DNA of 64,000 bases. It comes from Lycocorax pyrrhopterus obiensis (Eukaryota; Chordata; Aves; Passeriformes; Paradisaeidae). The stretch is taken from NCBI GenBank assembly GCA_014706295.1, contig JACSVZ010000007.1, forward strand, positions 47,134,975-47,198,974, read 5' to 3'. Below are positions 1 through 12,075 of this stretch, piece after piece (position 1 is the stretch's first letter; the number at the start of each line of letters is the position of its first letter). The position numbers and the translations under genes are program-made. The notes below the pieces were generated by a model, which worked only from the letters and a program-made list of their open reading frames with translations, did not search any database and had not been told where the DNA came from.

Positions 1-2227
1 GCAGGAATGACAGCTCAATCTGAGCAGTCCTCCTACTCTTAATTGCAAAAGAAGGCTGCATGGATGCTGTGGTAAATTCCCCCTGCTGCACATTATAAGC
101 AGAAGTTATTCTCATGAGACGCCATGAAAGCTCAACATGACAGGTCCTATTTAGCCCTGTGTATCTGAGGAGAGGGGCTGGCACCAAGAAATGGTGTAAT
201 TTTCACAGGAACTGATAAAAAAGGTATCTAGTTTTGAGAGGACCAGATGATGTTCCAAGAGGCATTGTGAAACAAGATTGATCTTCTTCCTAAAGAAATT
301 CTGAATCGTATTATCCCTGAGGGAAACAAGACAAAACTTCCTGCTGAACTCGCTCTGTTGAAGAGAGTCCCCTAACTTCTCTAAAGCTTTCAAAGCTTCT
401 TGTCTGTGCATCTCTCTGCCTTTCAAGAATTAAAAGGGGATATTGCAGAAGATTTTAAATATGAGCAGACATTATGCGCACCAGGAATATATTCATAGCA
501 AGCTATTTCTAATACTGCCTAAGGCTGGAGAAGAGAACAAAAAGAATTAGAAATGTCTGCATTAACTAATTAGAAATGCTTTTCTGTGAGACACAGCAAA
601 AAGAACTTAAGCAAGGGAGGGATAAAATCCCTAATTTCCCAACTCTACATTAACAGGTAGCTGGTAAAGATCCTGTTCTCTACCTGCTAGAAAAAAAACA
701 TGAGAAACAGTCCTTTGAAAACGTATAAAAATGAACTATATACAGCTTTACAGCACAGCAATTTGAGGATGCCTACACAAAAGTAAGTTTTCAAGTGGCT
801 TGGAAGTAAAACAGTTCTAGCTCCTCTGTGAGTCAACTCTGATTATGAAACAGAGTCTAAGCAGGAAATGCAGATGAACTCTAGAGAGAATATTCAGACC
901 ACTATGTTCTCCATTTAGCTTCAACACCTCGTAAAAATTATATATAATTAATGATCCAGTAGTCCCACGGCTCTGCAATCCCCACTGGAGCAGAATACAA
1001 GTCCTGGATAAAGCCAGGGACAAAGCTGATGAAGAGAGCTGACCCCTGCCGCTGGCAAGGCCAAGCTGCGGTAAAGAGAGATGAACTCCGCAGAATTCTG
1101 GAGGATGACCCTTGGGGTTGCATCCCTTCAGTGCAGCAAATGGGAAAAACAGCTGAAAAACTTGCTCATCAAAAAATATGGATTTTATTCCAATTAGTGT
1201 CTTCCCCTCTGCATTTTAAGCATCAGGAGTACATGAATGTCATAGGCTCTCTCTGTCTTTCTCTCCATTTACTGGATGGAAACACTGCACCCAAAGGGCT
1301 AGACACTGATTCTGAAAGGGATAAAAAATAAAAAACCCCCATGTAAATAGTAATGGAATAAGACCTACCAAGATACTTTATTTCACTGCCTTGCAGCCCT
1401 TCCCGGAGAAAAGAGAGTTTAATTGGAACAGCCCAGTAAAGCGAGGTCAGCACTAATTATGAAACCCCACCCAGAATACCCAACTGCCTGAGCTGAAATA
1501 CCTTTTGCAGATACTGAGAGTTCTGAAAGAGGAGGGCACTGGCAGTACACTTGACCAAATTAATATCTGTTCTGACTGACTGAAAATGGAGCTACACCCG
1601 AGGCAAATTGTTCTTCCACCAATAAACCAGCACTGCTTTAAGCAAAACAAACCAGTGAACCACAGTTCTTACTGCCATCACTAGATGTCTCTTACTGCCC
1701 TGATTCCTGGTATCTTAAACATTTTACCCTTGAATGTTTCAGTATAACCTTGAAATAAAACTGTAGTGAAAGAAACTGCCTCACAAAGATCTAAGTTAAT
1801 AACAAAATGACAGCTGTATGTTCAAATAGCTTTCAGGATTTGCTTTAATATTATTGATACTCTTCTCTCTGGTATTTAATCCAGGAAAAGGTCTTTAAGA
1901 AAAAGGAGAGAGGGGAGGAGCAGGGAAAAGCATTTGCACTTAGAGAAACAAGTCACTATAGGAGGTTCTCACCACAAACTGCCTGCAATTTGCTAGTGAA
2001 AATAAAACTGATTTTTACAAACCATCATGCAACAGATAGATATGCCATGACTATCTTGCAAAGGATGATAACCCAAGAATTTTAGGTGGCAGAGTTTTGT
2101 TTCATTTAGAACCTCAGAAGCATTGGCAAGCAGCAAAACACCCGTTTACCAGAGCTTACATATACTTTTACATTTTCGGCAAAATACTAATTTATTTCAT
2201 ACAGATCCCACAATGAGCCACTCTTAC
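1..2227 (-). other. FOXN3: FOXN3 intron, 5' part only
   Basis: This stretch begins with the GTAAGAG donor next to 2227 and runs off the left edge. No further exon with FOXN3 C-terminal sequence is visible. Open frames here are short and not recognisable. A purine-rich patch occurs near 1900-1930 (GAGAGAGGGGAGGAG-like). I see no repeat or RNA gene. Confidence 0.85.
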
Positions 2228-2336
2228 CTTACTGCGACAGCCATGCTTCCTATAGGGTTGATTGGCAATGGCCTGGCTCCAGGAAATATTCCTCTACTCA
2301 GTACTCGAGCTCCATTTTGTATCACTCCCGAAGGAA
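2228..2336 (-). CDS. FOXN3: FOXN3 internal coding exon, 109 nt
   Basis: On the minus strand an acceptor of TGTTTTGTTTTTAG is followed by TT (completing Phe, or Val if the 66-nt exon is skipped), then [19 protein letters not shown] and [17 protein letters not shown], ending at donor AAG|GTAAGAG in phase 2. [13 protein letters not shown] and RPLPINPIG are diagnostic of FOXN3. The final residues (SMAVAVR) differ from the human VTAAMR that I remember, apparently with one extra residue, so this exon end evolves faster than the rest. The donor is doubled: GTAAG occurs twice in a row, five bases apart. I chose the downstream copy because it leaves phase 2 and an Arg codon before the expected Asn-Gly-Ile of the next exon. 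Use of the upstream copy would shorten the exon to 104 nt and change the phase. Confidence 0.94.
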
Positions 2337-4737
2337 CTAAAAACAAAACAAAACACAGAAGGTTTTTTCTTTTAATGGAAAAGTTAGAAAAATATAGGAG
2401 CAAAATGTGGAACTTAAGCTTTTCAGTGTACTGAAAAACCATTAGAGAGGCTCGTGCAGTACACTGCTTACCTTGGACATCTCAGCCTTGAGTCTTCTGA
2501 GTGCCATGCTATTTCCAATGCTCTTTTCATGTCAACCAATGATAACATGGCTTGCAGAAGCCACTGCCTGACCTAGTTGCTGCAGATCATTCCTTATACA
2601 ACTGAATCACTTTTGTTTTGTAATTCCTGTTCTGCTGCGAATGCATGTGCTTAAAGTCAAAACCAGCTATGAGCACAGATGTAACTATTTTGTCTACAAA
2701 AAGAAACAATGACCCCTTACAGATAAACAGAACCCAAGTACTTCACTCCAAGATCACAGTTCACAGCTTTTTATCATCATAGTTCACTTTCTGATAAGCA
2801 ATATCTTGGTCCCCTGTCTCCTGCAAAATAAAATATTAACTACAAGTACGTATTTACCAGGAAGAGAAAGAGAAGAGGCTAAAATGGCATTATCTCCATA
2901 GCACTAATTAGGCTCTGTCTCCGGCCATCAATGACCCTGCCACACAGCTTGGCAGCAGTCCTGTGCCTCCCGCACAGGGCCAGGCCACAGTCCAGCCCCC
3001 TCACCCAACACGGGCTGATGCCACAGACACTGAACTCGTAGGTACTGACCACTACAGACAAGACCTTTCACTGGGCCATTCCACTTGGCTTTAGATCAAA
3101 AACTGCAGCTCTGGCCACCAAGATTTTAACCTACAACCGAGTACTTGTTTTCTACCCAGGCATGTTTCTGTACCCTGCGCAGCCCAGGGCAGACAGCTGA
3201 ACAAATAGCAGAGAAGCACTACCCAGGCACCACCAAAGCAAGAGTGTCCTTAGTAGGTCTCATGATTTTCCTCCTCCACTGTGAGACGCAGGACTACCAA
3301 ATACAGTTCTTAGTCTAGGCCTTACCAGGGACTACTTACACGTAATGGCATTTGTTTGCACTGCTATTATGTCCCTTCAGGCTGGAACAGTAACCTCCCT
3401 ACAGCCTCCACCCAAACTCGCTTCTTTAACATCCACAGCCAGCCAGTTCACACATGTTCTATTTACTATAAGTCATCATTCATACCATAACTTCTCCCCA
3501 TGGAAAATGTCCAAAAAGAGAATGATGATCATTTCTCTTTATGTATTATAAACACATGTAAGATAAATGTAAACCATATCACTTTATATACACCCACAGA
3601 ATTTATTTTTAAACAAATTACAGGGAGACTAGAAAAATTATTCAGAATCAACACATACACTTTACATGCCCACCTTCAAATACTCACACTCCGAAATACT
3701 AGGGTATTGTGAGGCGGGTGAGTATAGTCTCAGAAGTATGGTAGTCCTAAGCTGCTGAGGTACACTTCAACCTCCTATAAATATCAAGCCAGATCGACAA
3801 CTCCCCTCTTGCTGTCCTGGTGCTCACCTTATTTCACTCCAGACCACACAGATCAGTTCTGGGAAAATAATCTTCTTTCTCCTGCTTGTGAGAGCACATC
3901 ACTGCCCTGATCAAATCCTGTCACTGTGTTACACCCACCCTTGCTTTTGAGCACCTCTGAAGAACAGGTCATTTATATTTAGGTGCTTAAGTACAGCCTC
4001 AAATGGCTAAAATTACAGAACCCAGTTTATAACAACTTGGGTCAGCTTTCAATGACCAGAATAATTTTAAAATTGCATTTTGCTATTTATACTTCACTAC
4101 TCGGTACACTTTTTCTTTCATTGCTAGTTTATGAGAAATCGATCAAACCTGTTTACTCAGGGGACACTGCAAGGCTTTCACTGCTCTGATGTTCTAGTTT
4201 GTACATACTGTAGAGGAATGTTCTCATGTTAAAATTCAAAAATCTGAATTTATTATTATATTTGTTTCAACAGCATGACCTTGAGATGCCCAAAACACCA
4301 GTGTCACGAAAGAAAAGCAGTCTGCTCAGGGATATGGCTAACCTAAAATGCACAGGTAACAGGTAAATTCAAAGCAGCAGATAAACGTGCCGAATACCAA
4401 GAGATCAATAAAAAGATATAATTTCCAATGGGCATGGTTATTCCAACAAACTTTTAAGAGGGACAGATTTTATACTGCACTACGCAGTATGGTTTTTCTA
4501 TGTTTACAAAGTCCCATCAAAAGAAATTAACCAGGAGCTTTGACTGAGAAAGATCTGGGAATTTTCACTGTGATACAAACCACAGTTTTCTACTGAAATG
4601 AAGCATATATGCATATGCACAGAACCACGTGTCAGTTAGTTACGGATACTGTTTAAATATACACTGTAAAACTTCAAAGCAAACACACTGGAAGTGCTAC
4701 TGCAAAAACAGAGCAACAGGCTCCTTGATGCCTAAAC

Positions 4738-5170
4738 TCTTCTTTCCACAGTTACCTAATTATCCTGTTCTGCTGGCAGAGTTAACTGATGCTTATTCTT
4801 TTTCTTCTCCTACTCTCTGCCTTATTGACAACTCCCATTGCCTCTTTAAAACATCCTGTTTGCTTCCTCACCAATTCTCAAAAAACAGCCTCCTGTCTTT
4901 CCTTCTTTATCTCTTCTGAGTTTCCTTTTTTCCCTGCACTCCTATATATGCATCTATACCTGTATCTATATCAAATACAGCGCCAAGTCTCACAGCTTAG
5001 GATTTCTATACATTGACACCCTCATTGGAACCCATCCCTCATGTTCCTTGACCCTTTGCAGGTTTGTAAGTCACAGTGTGCTATCCAGGAAACACTCTCT
5101 CCAAAAGCTTCTTCTCAGCATTTAAAACACTCCCCCCACCCCTGCACACACTCTCTCCACATATTCCTTT
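4738..5170. other. Pyrimidine-rich stretch (plus strand)
   Basis: Over roughly 430 bases the plus strand is strongly biased to C and T (for example TTTTCTTCTCCTACTCTCTG, and later CTCCCCCCACCCCTGC), so the FOXN3 transcript is purine-rich here. No repeat unit, domain or known element is visible. A diverged mobile element is possible. Confidence 0.5.
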
Positions 5171-5334
5171 CAAGAATTAACAAATGTTTGTACAAAAAGA
5201 AAATACAGAAGTTTGCTGTCTTCTGAAAATATCCCCTAAGAGACAACTTGGTCTCTTGCCCTGTCTATGAAATTCACTTCAATCATGACCAGTCTGTGCC
5301 TCATGCCACCACTCACTGAAAGGCTTCAATAAGA

Positions 5335-5380
5335 CTGTTCAGGCCAGAAGAGGCCTTAACCATGACTCCGTGATTCTAAC
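5335..5380 (+). repeat. CR1-like LINE 3' end fragment
   Basis: The sequence GGCCTTAACCATGACTCCGT followed by GATTCTAAC resembles the end of sauropsid CR1 elements, where a short block of the type CCAACCTAAACCATTCTATG precedes the terminal octamer repeat ATTCTATG. Upstream TTCAGGCCAGAAGA may be further CR1 sequence. Only some 45 bases can be argued for. CR1 is the dominant LINE in birds, turtles and crocodilians. Confidence 0.4.
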
Positions 5381-6062
5381 TCTTCTCTGAAGTACATCAC
5401 AGCTCTGTATAATGAAATCATCACTCAGAATTCAATAACTATTTCAGCTTGCAACAGCAGTGTTACTGCTACTGATTTTTGGTTTTTTTCCCCCAGACTC
5501 TCTGAATTATGATGCAGCAATACCACTACATCACTCAGACAGACAAACAGAAAGGTGGTATACAAGGGATTACTGAAGGAGGACACTGGACTACGTAGTG
5601 TATCCCTGCAGGAAATATATGGAACCAAAAAGAAAAAAAACACCCCAACATCCTAAAATGGAAAGTGAGATTAAAATAATCCAGTGGTAAAAGGTATTAA
5701 TTTCTAGTTACCACATTACCAATGTGCCATGGTAAGACTGATCTTTTTTGCTCATTCATCTCTACTTACAGCATTTAAAGCATCAAAACTGATCCTTCCA
5801 AAAAATCACATTAATTACTTAATGTAAAAAAAATTATGTATATAAACTGCTATTATACTGTCCCTGGTACCCAGAGTCTTCCAGCCTTTGTGCAGGCTGT
5901 ATGACAGCTACTTATATTCAAGGAATTGTTTCTACATCTTGGTGCTTTTGAAGGGTTGTGGATTATTTACTGGAAATTATGTGGTGCTTTTATTCCAAAG
6001 ATACATTTACGCCTTACAAGCTTTAATTACGTTTCAAACCCATACTCTGAGGTGAGATATTT

Positions 6063-6195
6063 ATATTTTAGATTGAAGATTCAAGGTGTGGAGGTAAAAT
6101 AATTTACTCCAAGCCATATCATCAATCAGTACCAGTCTGGACTAACACCTTACAGTCCTGACCCCTCCCTTCTAATATTTCTTTAACCAACAGTA
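6063..6195 (+). repeat. MIR-like SINE fragment, diverged
   Basis: From TATTTTAGATTGAAGATTC through GGAGGTAAAATAATTTACTC, CCAGTCTGGA, CAGTCCTGACC and finally TTTAACC, the order and spacing of blocks follow the MIR consensus from its CATTTTACAGATG segment to the closing TTAACC. Identity is low, so this could be partly fortuitous. The long colinear agreement favours a true relic. Confidence 0.45.
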
Positions 6196-8125
6196 CAGGC
6201 AGGTTATAGGTTCCCAGTTCCAAAGCAGAAGTGTGAAATGTAATTTACACCTTTTCTGTGCAAGTCCCGAAAGCCGTTTATGTCTGAGAAACTCAGCTCA
6301 AGAAAACAATACAAGAAGACCTGTGCATCTCTTTGAAGAAGGTTTCCTTTTTCACAAAATGTTCCCAGTGAAACACTAAGAGTCTGAAAAGACAGAATCT
6401 ATATTCACCTTTCAACTTTCATCACTGCTATGTTTTCAAGGGTCTACTCTGCTCTCAGGAAATTTAAAACCAGGAAATACTTTCATTGGAGTAGAGTTAA
6501 ACTGTGTACAGAGATTATGCCCCTAATCTGCTGAATGAATGGGGAAACGACTTTTGGATCTTACACTGCTCTGGTGGAATTTCACAACCTGAATAGATTC
6601 AGCCAGTTGAGTCTCCGCTGGCTAATTCTGGAGCGAAGCAATGCACCCAATGTCAAAGATCAAGACTACACATCTGAAATTCTCCAAGGGGAAAAAAATC
6701 TGCCTTTCATAGTGAACTTTCATGCTCTAGTTTAACAGACAATAAAGTGAATGACATGTAGAAGAACATAGCATAATCTGAATCAATCAAGGCACTATGT
6801 TCACATACCATTAAGAGGCCCTTCAAAAATCCAGTGTCGCTTTGTAGCCTGTACTCAGGGTCTGTAGGTGGCAAGTAGGTAGATGGCTACATGATCACTC
6901 CACAGCCGGTGCAGGACTATTTTAATTCAGAGCATGCTCGTGTGTGCACATTAGCTGAGAAGACTATTCCAACTACAAACTTCTTCCATCACATCTCTCA
7001 ACAGACTGCATCCCTGATCTCTTACTTGCAGGAGTGTGCGGGTGAAGCAAACTTCCCGTTGTGGCTGAGATAACCACCTCATTCAAGACCTCCACAACAG
7101 TGTCAGAAAAACCATGTCAGACTGGGTCCTTCCCTGAAGATTTGATTGTCAAACACACAATGTAGCAAGTTGGTAAAATTGAAATGCAAAAGAAGGAGGA
7201 AGGAATGGATAGCTACTAGACACACTGACACCCCAACAGCTCACTAAAAAAGCAAACTAACTTCTTGGTTAAACGTTGGCACGTGAAAGTTAAATGAAGT
7301 ATCAGCAAGGAGTGAGATTTGCTGTCAATCAAGAAAATGAACTGGATAACAAACATGTTCTTTGTGTGATCTGGGAAACAAACACAGACTTCATTAAACT
7401 GTCTAGCTCAGGGTAGCCAATACTTAGTAAGGAAGAATGAATAGTATTTACTGAAAAATGAATTTTAAAAAAGTGGAACGTGCGAGTGTGAGAGTATCCT
7501 TTAGGAACAGACTGGTTCTTTGCTTCTTCTGTCATCATGTGGCACATGCATTGATCTCAGGGCTCTCTTCTCTGACCCAGCTCTTGTAGCACAGAAGAAA
7601 TCATTATAGACAAGAGGTACTGAGTTTCTGCTAATATCTGTCAGCTTCAGCTCTTTTCTGCCAAGCTTTCTTTCAGTACAATGTTTAGCAGAATACTTTA
7701 TATCAGGCAACAAGCACTCAAAGTAGGAAATTGCTGATGATGTATAGTGGATGGGACATCAGAAGTTGCCAAAAGCAAATGTTTTCTGCCAAATGTGTAA
7801 TTTTATTCAACTACCTTATCCCAGGCATAAATTTGATGACATCTGCCCAACTTGTATTTTACTGCTCAAGGACAATTTTATAGCTCTTAAATTCTACATC
7901 TGTAGTCCTTACAAACTGCAAATCTAGGATGCATCCAACAAGCCATTTATTCTAAACAAAAATTTAAGGTGGGGGAGACAAATGTATCCTGATAATCCTA
8001 TCACACTCATACTTTGTCTAAAAATATTATGAAGAGAATGGAAAAAGAAGTAGAAAGTATTTCATAAAAGTGAGCTTTCTTTCCAATTCTATTTCACTTT
8101 AATGGCTCAGCATTAAATACCAAAG

Positions 8126-8160
8126 TAAAACAAAACAAAATCCCAAACAAAACCCAGCAA
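8126..8160. repeat. Short A/C-rich tract
   Basis: AAAACAAAACAAAA followed by TCCCAAACAAAACCCAGC is low-complexity sequence on the plus strand. It is too short and mixed to assign to an element. Confidence 0.6.
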
Positions 8161-9524
8161 CAGAAAGTTTGAACATTATGAAAATATCTTTTCCTAGTTT
8201 TTGCTTTGATACAAAATTGTCAGCAAAAATAACTTTATGAAACATTTTACTCTCAATGATTTACAATGTTCTGATACTCAAAGTTAGGCTGGAAGCTGTC
8301 TAAGTTATAATAAATGACTTGTCCATAAGCAGTACGAATAGAACTATCAAGTTTCATGTACAATGAAAACATTCCAAGAAAATAGCATGTTCTATTTTAT
8401 CCTATTTGGAGAATTTCTGACTGTTATTAAGGCAATTTTTTTTGGTCTTCATTCCTGTATATGTATCTCACACATACTACAATCCACTTGCATTATCTTA
8501 AACAGTTAATTTCATTGGGGTACAATTTTAGAAGTACAGAGGTGAAGTATAAAGATCTCTTTAGGGAATTACTTCTCCTCCCACCAAACTTAAAATGTAT
8601 GTATCTAGTCTGGGTTTTATATGTTTTGAGACAAAGACTAATAAAGACTTCCAAATCAGAGAGACACTGGTTTCAACCCTGGAAAACCTATTTTTTAAGA
8701 AGCACCCAGCAACACTCCATGCTCGTATCTTCCCGAACATCTCTACCACAGCACTTCAGACCCCTGTAAGGAACCACCCACAAAACCAGTGTTGCAAAGT
8801 CTTCTGAAGGCCACCCCTTTCTAGCCAACCCAACCAAGTGAGTAGTGATGAGCAGTACTGAAACCAGAAGATGGATGTCAAATGCTTTCTGTGAGCACCA
8901 TTTAATACCTGTTTGCATATTTAACTTTAGGTTGAGCAATATACTTACATTTGTGTGCAATTCACAAATTATACACCAACGGGCAAAGGACTATGCATGA
9001 ATTTGAAGCTATGTGTAATAGCACTGAGAAGCTTCTGGAATTAAATCAGTATTTCCAGGATAATCCCTTTGACCACAGCACTCTTCACTAGCAGTAGCAG
9101 CCATACACTAACGCAGTCCCTTCTTAACTCGTCCCTCCAGAAAAGCAAGTGGCTCAAAGTTCAGGATGACCTCAACAATTAAGAAGGCATTGTTACTTAC
9201 ATGCTTCCAGTGACTTGAATCTCAGGAATTCAAACATGCTGCAAAAGCACCAAAACCTATCTCCATTTTAATCATGGCAAAACATCATGGTTTGGCAAGA
9301 CTTAATGACATGCCCAGGATGCGACGCTCTTGGGAATACTATGCTGGAATGACAGCTAGTAATATTGACTTTCAAGACATTGGTAAGAACTGCAGTGCTG
9401 AAAGTCTTTTGTACAAAAAAGCAACTGTACAAAACTACCTCATGGACTTCACTGATTTAGTACCCATGACCTCTAAACTGAACTCTACCATTTGTTCATC
9501 ATCCTGTTTTCTTCTGTCCTCTCT

Positions 9525-9600
9525 CCAAATTAGATTCACATGAGGGAAACAGGCCCAGAAATTTGATGCAACTTGCCCAAGATGGCCCAGACAATACTCA
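9525..9600 (+). repeat. MIR-like SINE fragment
   Basis: The plus strand carries GAGGGAAACAGGCCCAGA, then about ten bases, then AACTTGCCCAAGATGGCCCA. It follows, in order and at the right spacing, the core and following part of the MIR consensus (a GAGGAAACTGAGGC segment, then ACTTGCCCAAGGTCACACAG). The fragment is old and diverged with no visible target duplication. MIR/core-SINE relics are known across amniotes. Assignment is from memory of the consensus. Confidence 0.55.
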
Positions 9601-10489
9601 GTGTCCTGCAGGTCAAGATACAGTTTTTAATGCAAGTCACATATTTTGGAATTAATATTCATGAACTGGCTACTAATAAAAACCCCAAGTATTTGTAACT
9701 TGTGATATCTGCTTCTAAAGGAAACAGGTGCTCCAATTGCTCTTTCTTTTCAAACACAAACCTACAAAACCTGACGAAACACAAGGACTTCAATAAACTG
9801 AAGCAGAAAGTATTAAATCTATGTTCCTACATGCCCTCTCTTAGCATATCACAGTATCTTTCATGCTTTAACTCCTCATGCCAGCTGGATTGCAGGTTTC
9901 AGTAGAAACTTGTACACAGCTGGCTACTTTGAACTTCTGCCTTTCGTTACAGTTGATAAGTATTTGGGTCTGTGAATATACTGCAAAATGTTAATAATTC
10001 AGAAACTGATTTCTGATGTTAACACTGTAACTATGATTGCATATTCCTAACCTTTAGCAGCAACGTGAACAATCAGTTTTATGAGTCTATACAGTAAAAC
10101 CCACACAAACATGAAATAATCCTAGTAACAGTATTTTACTCTTTTACTATGCCTTTTTGTTTCTTTGAATGAAAACTAAAGAATAGTGGAATTGGGGTAA
10201 ACGGTAAGCAATGTTTTTCAGACACCATTTCAAGATTCCATATAAAAGCAAAAGCTGATTTTAGAATTCATTTGTGATTGCTGGCAGTGTTTCACACATG
10301 GGTGTGGAATTTTAAATGGTCATTTAAAACCGTAAAGCTAATTAATCAATCTGTTACAAAGCAGGAATAGTTTACTCTGGATTTTCTAATACCACTGAGA
10401 TGGGATTCCCTTCTGACAGACCATATTAACAGTATAAATTCCAGTAAGACTTTGAATAATTGCTGGAGCTAACTTCAATCTAAAGATTC

Positions 10490-10524
10490 TTTTAGCACCC
10501 ACAGTGCCTGTGTGGGTGCTAAAA
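10490..10524. repeat. Perfect inverted repeat (14-bp arms, 7-nt spacer)
   Basis: TTTTAGCACCCACA at 10490-10503 is followed by GTGCCTG and then by its exact reverse complement TGTGGGTGCTAAAA at 10511-10524. The RNA of either strand can form a tight hairpin. I do not recognise it as a known microRNA, and the stem is shorter than a usual pre-miRNA. It may be the relic of a small inverted-repeat transposon or an isolated palindrome. Confidence 0.9.
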
Positions 10525-11774
10525 CATGGGTTTTTACACCACTCGAAAAGCAGCTTTTAATCCAAGATGTCTGCAAATTCAAAAGCCAATGCAAGTAACC
10601 ATTCACAGAAAATGAATCCATATTCTGTCACAATCTGCCTTGGAGGTATCCACTTGTCACTACAATGGTTAAATGTCTGTAGGACAAGCAAAGGTCTTAA
10701 TGGACCAGAGTTTTAAACTTTAAGAGTTGTAAAGTTGTTATAAGGTGAAATGACCTCAGGTTCTGCCTCCAGCTGATTCTTTGTTGTGTCAGTAAGTGGC
10801 ATGTTCAGAGTCAGACTCTCAGACCAAAAGAGGTTTTCATTCAGGTATTAACACCTGTGGCCACACTACAAACTATGTCCTTCACTCTCCAAATCTCGTC
10901 TTCAGAAGATGGGGCATTTTGCAGCCCTTATGCACACATCTGACACCAAAGTCTGATACCAGGAAGAGAACTCTCAGTCTTCAAGGGATCACACAGCATC
11001 AGTACATTTACTGCCCTGGTAATTCCCAGCTTGATTTACAGACCACTGCAGCCACTGACAACAGAGAATGAACTGTGAAATTCCAGACGATGCTCAGCAT
11101 TGCAGTGAAACTTCCATAGCCAACCTGCCTTTTATTTGAAAACTAATTTTAAATGTGATTGTTTTTCATGCAATTGTTTCTTAAAGTAAAGTAGTGATTA
11201 ATTTGCTTTAAGTTGCCTAAGATTTTCCTAACGTGGCACATGAGACCCAACTGCAACTGATAGGACAGGCTGATTTACTTCTTCAAGGTATCCATTCACA
11301 TCCCAGCAAAAATATTTCTCCTTCGTAATTTAGAGGGCCTCTGAGGCTACGATAAAAACTTCTGGCCTTTCCTCCTGGCAATTCTACCCGTGTCTAGAAA
11401 GATTCATGAACTTCTGAGCAGACCCTGCATTTAAGGGCATAGAGGAAGGCCCTGCTACTTGTGGATATCAAGGAGGGAGCAGTGTGAATGAGGAGTCATT
11501 TTTCTGCTTTCATCTCCCTGTCACTTCTGACATATTCACACAAGAGCCCACTGGGAAGGTGGCACGGGGTGGGGAGATATGCCAAACTCATAGGAGGCTA
11601 GAATTTCCTTCCTCAGAGCAACCTCTACAACATGTAATAGTAATAAGCCAAAACTATCAAACTATGATGTCTATGAAATGACAGTGCACAAGTCTTCAAA
11701 TCACTCGCACTGCAATGTTGGCTAACACATGCACGTGACAAGTATCAGCAGCGTGTTTAGTACATATTTAGTAC

Positions 11775-12075
11775 TATGGATCTCCTCCCATTCTTGTCTG
11801 CAATCCTTTCCTGTTCTCCAGTTCCTCCAGGAGTTCATATTACTCTGTGTTTTCTCCATCCTTTTCCATGCACATACTACTTACGTCCCCTTCCCTCTCC
11901 CACATACCCTTTTACCCCTGCACTTTGATTGTATACCAATTCCTTTCCCCCTTTTCTCTACGCCACAAATCTGGCTTCTTTAAATCTGCAATCCTTTGGA
12001 AACTGTCTCATTTTATTCTTCCCACTATACCCAAGGGTAACCTCCTCTTCCCAATAAAATTTTTCCTTCTTCCTA
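11775..12075. other. Pyrimidine-rich stretch (plus strand)
   Basis: About 300 bases are rich in C and T on the plus strand (for example CGTCCCCTTCCCTCTCCCAC and CTTTCCCCCTTTTCTCTACG), giving purine-rich FOXN3 RNA roughly 1.2 kb downstream of the 66-nt exon. The chance open frames across it are low-complexity. Confidence 0.55.
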
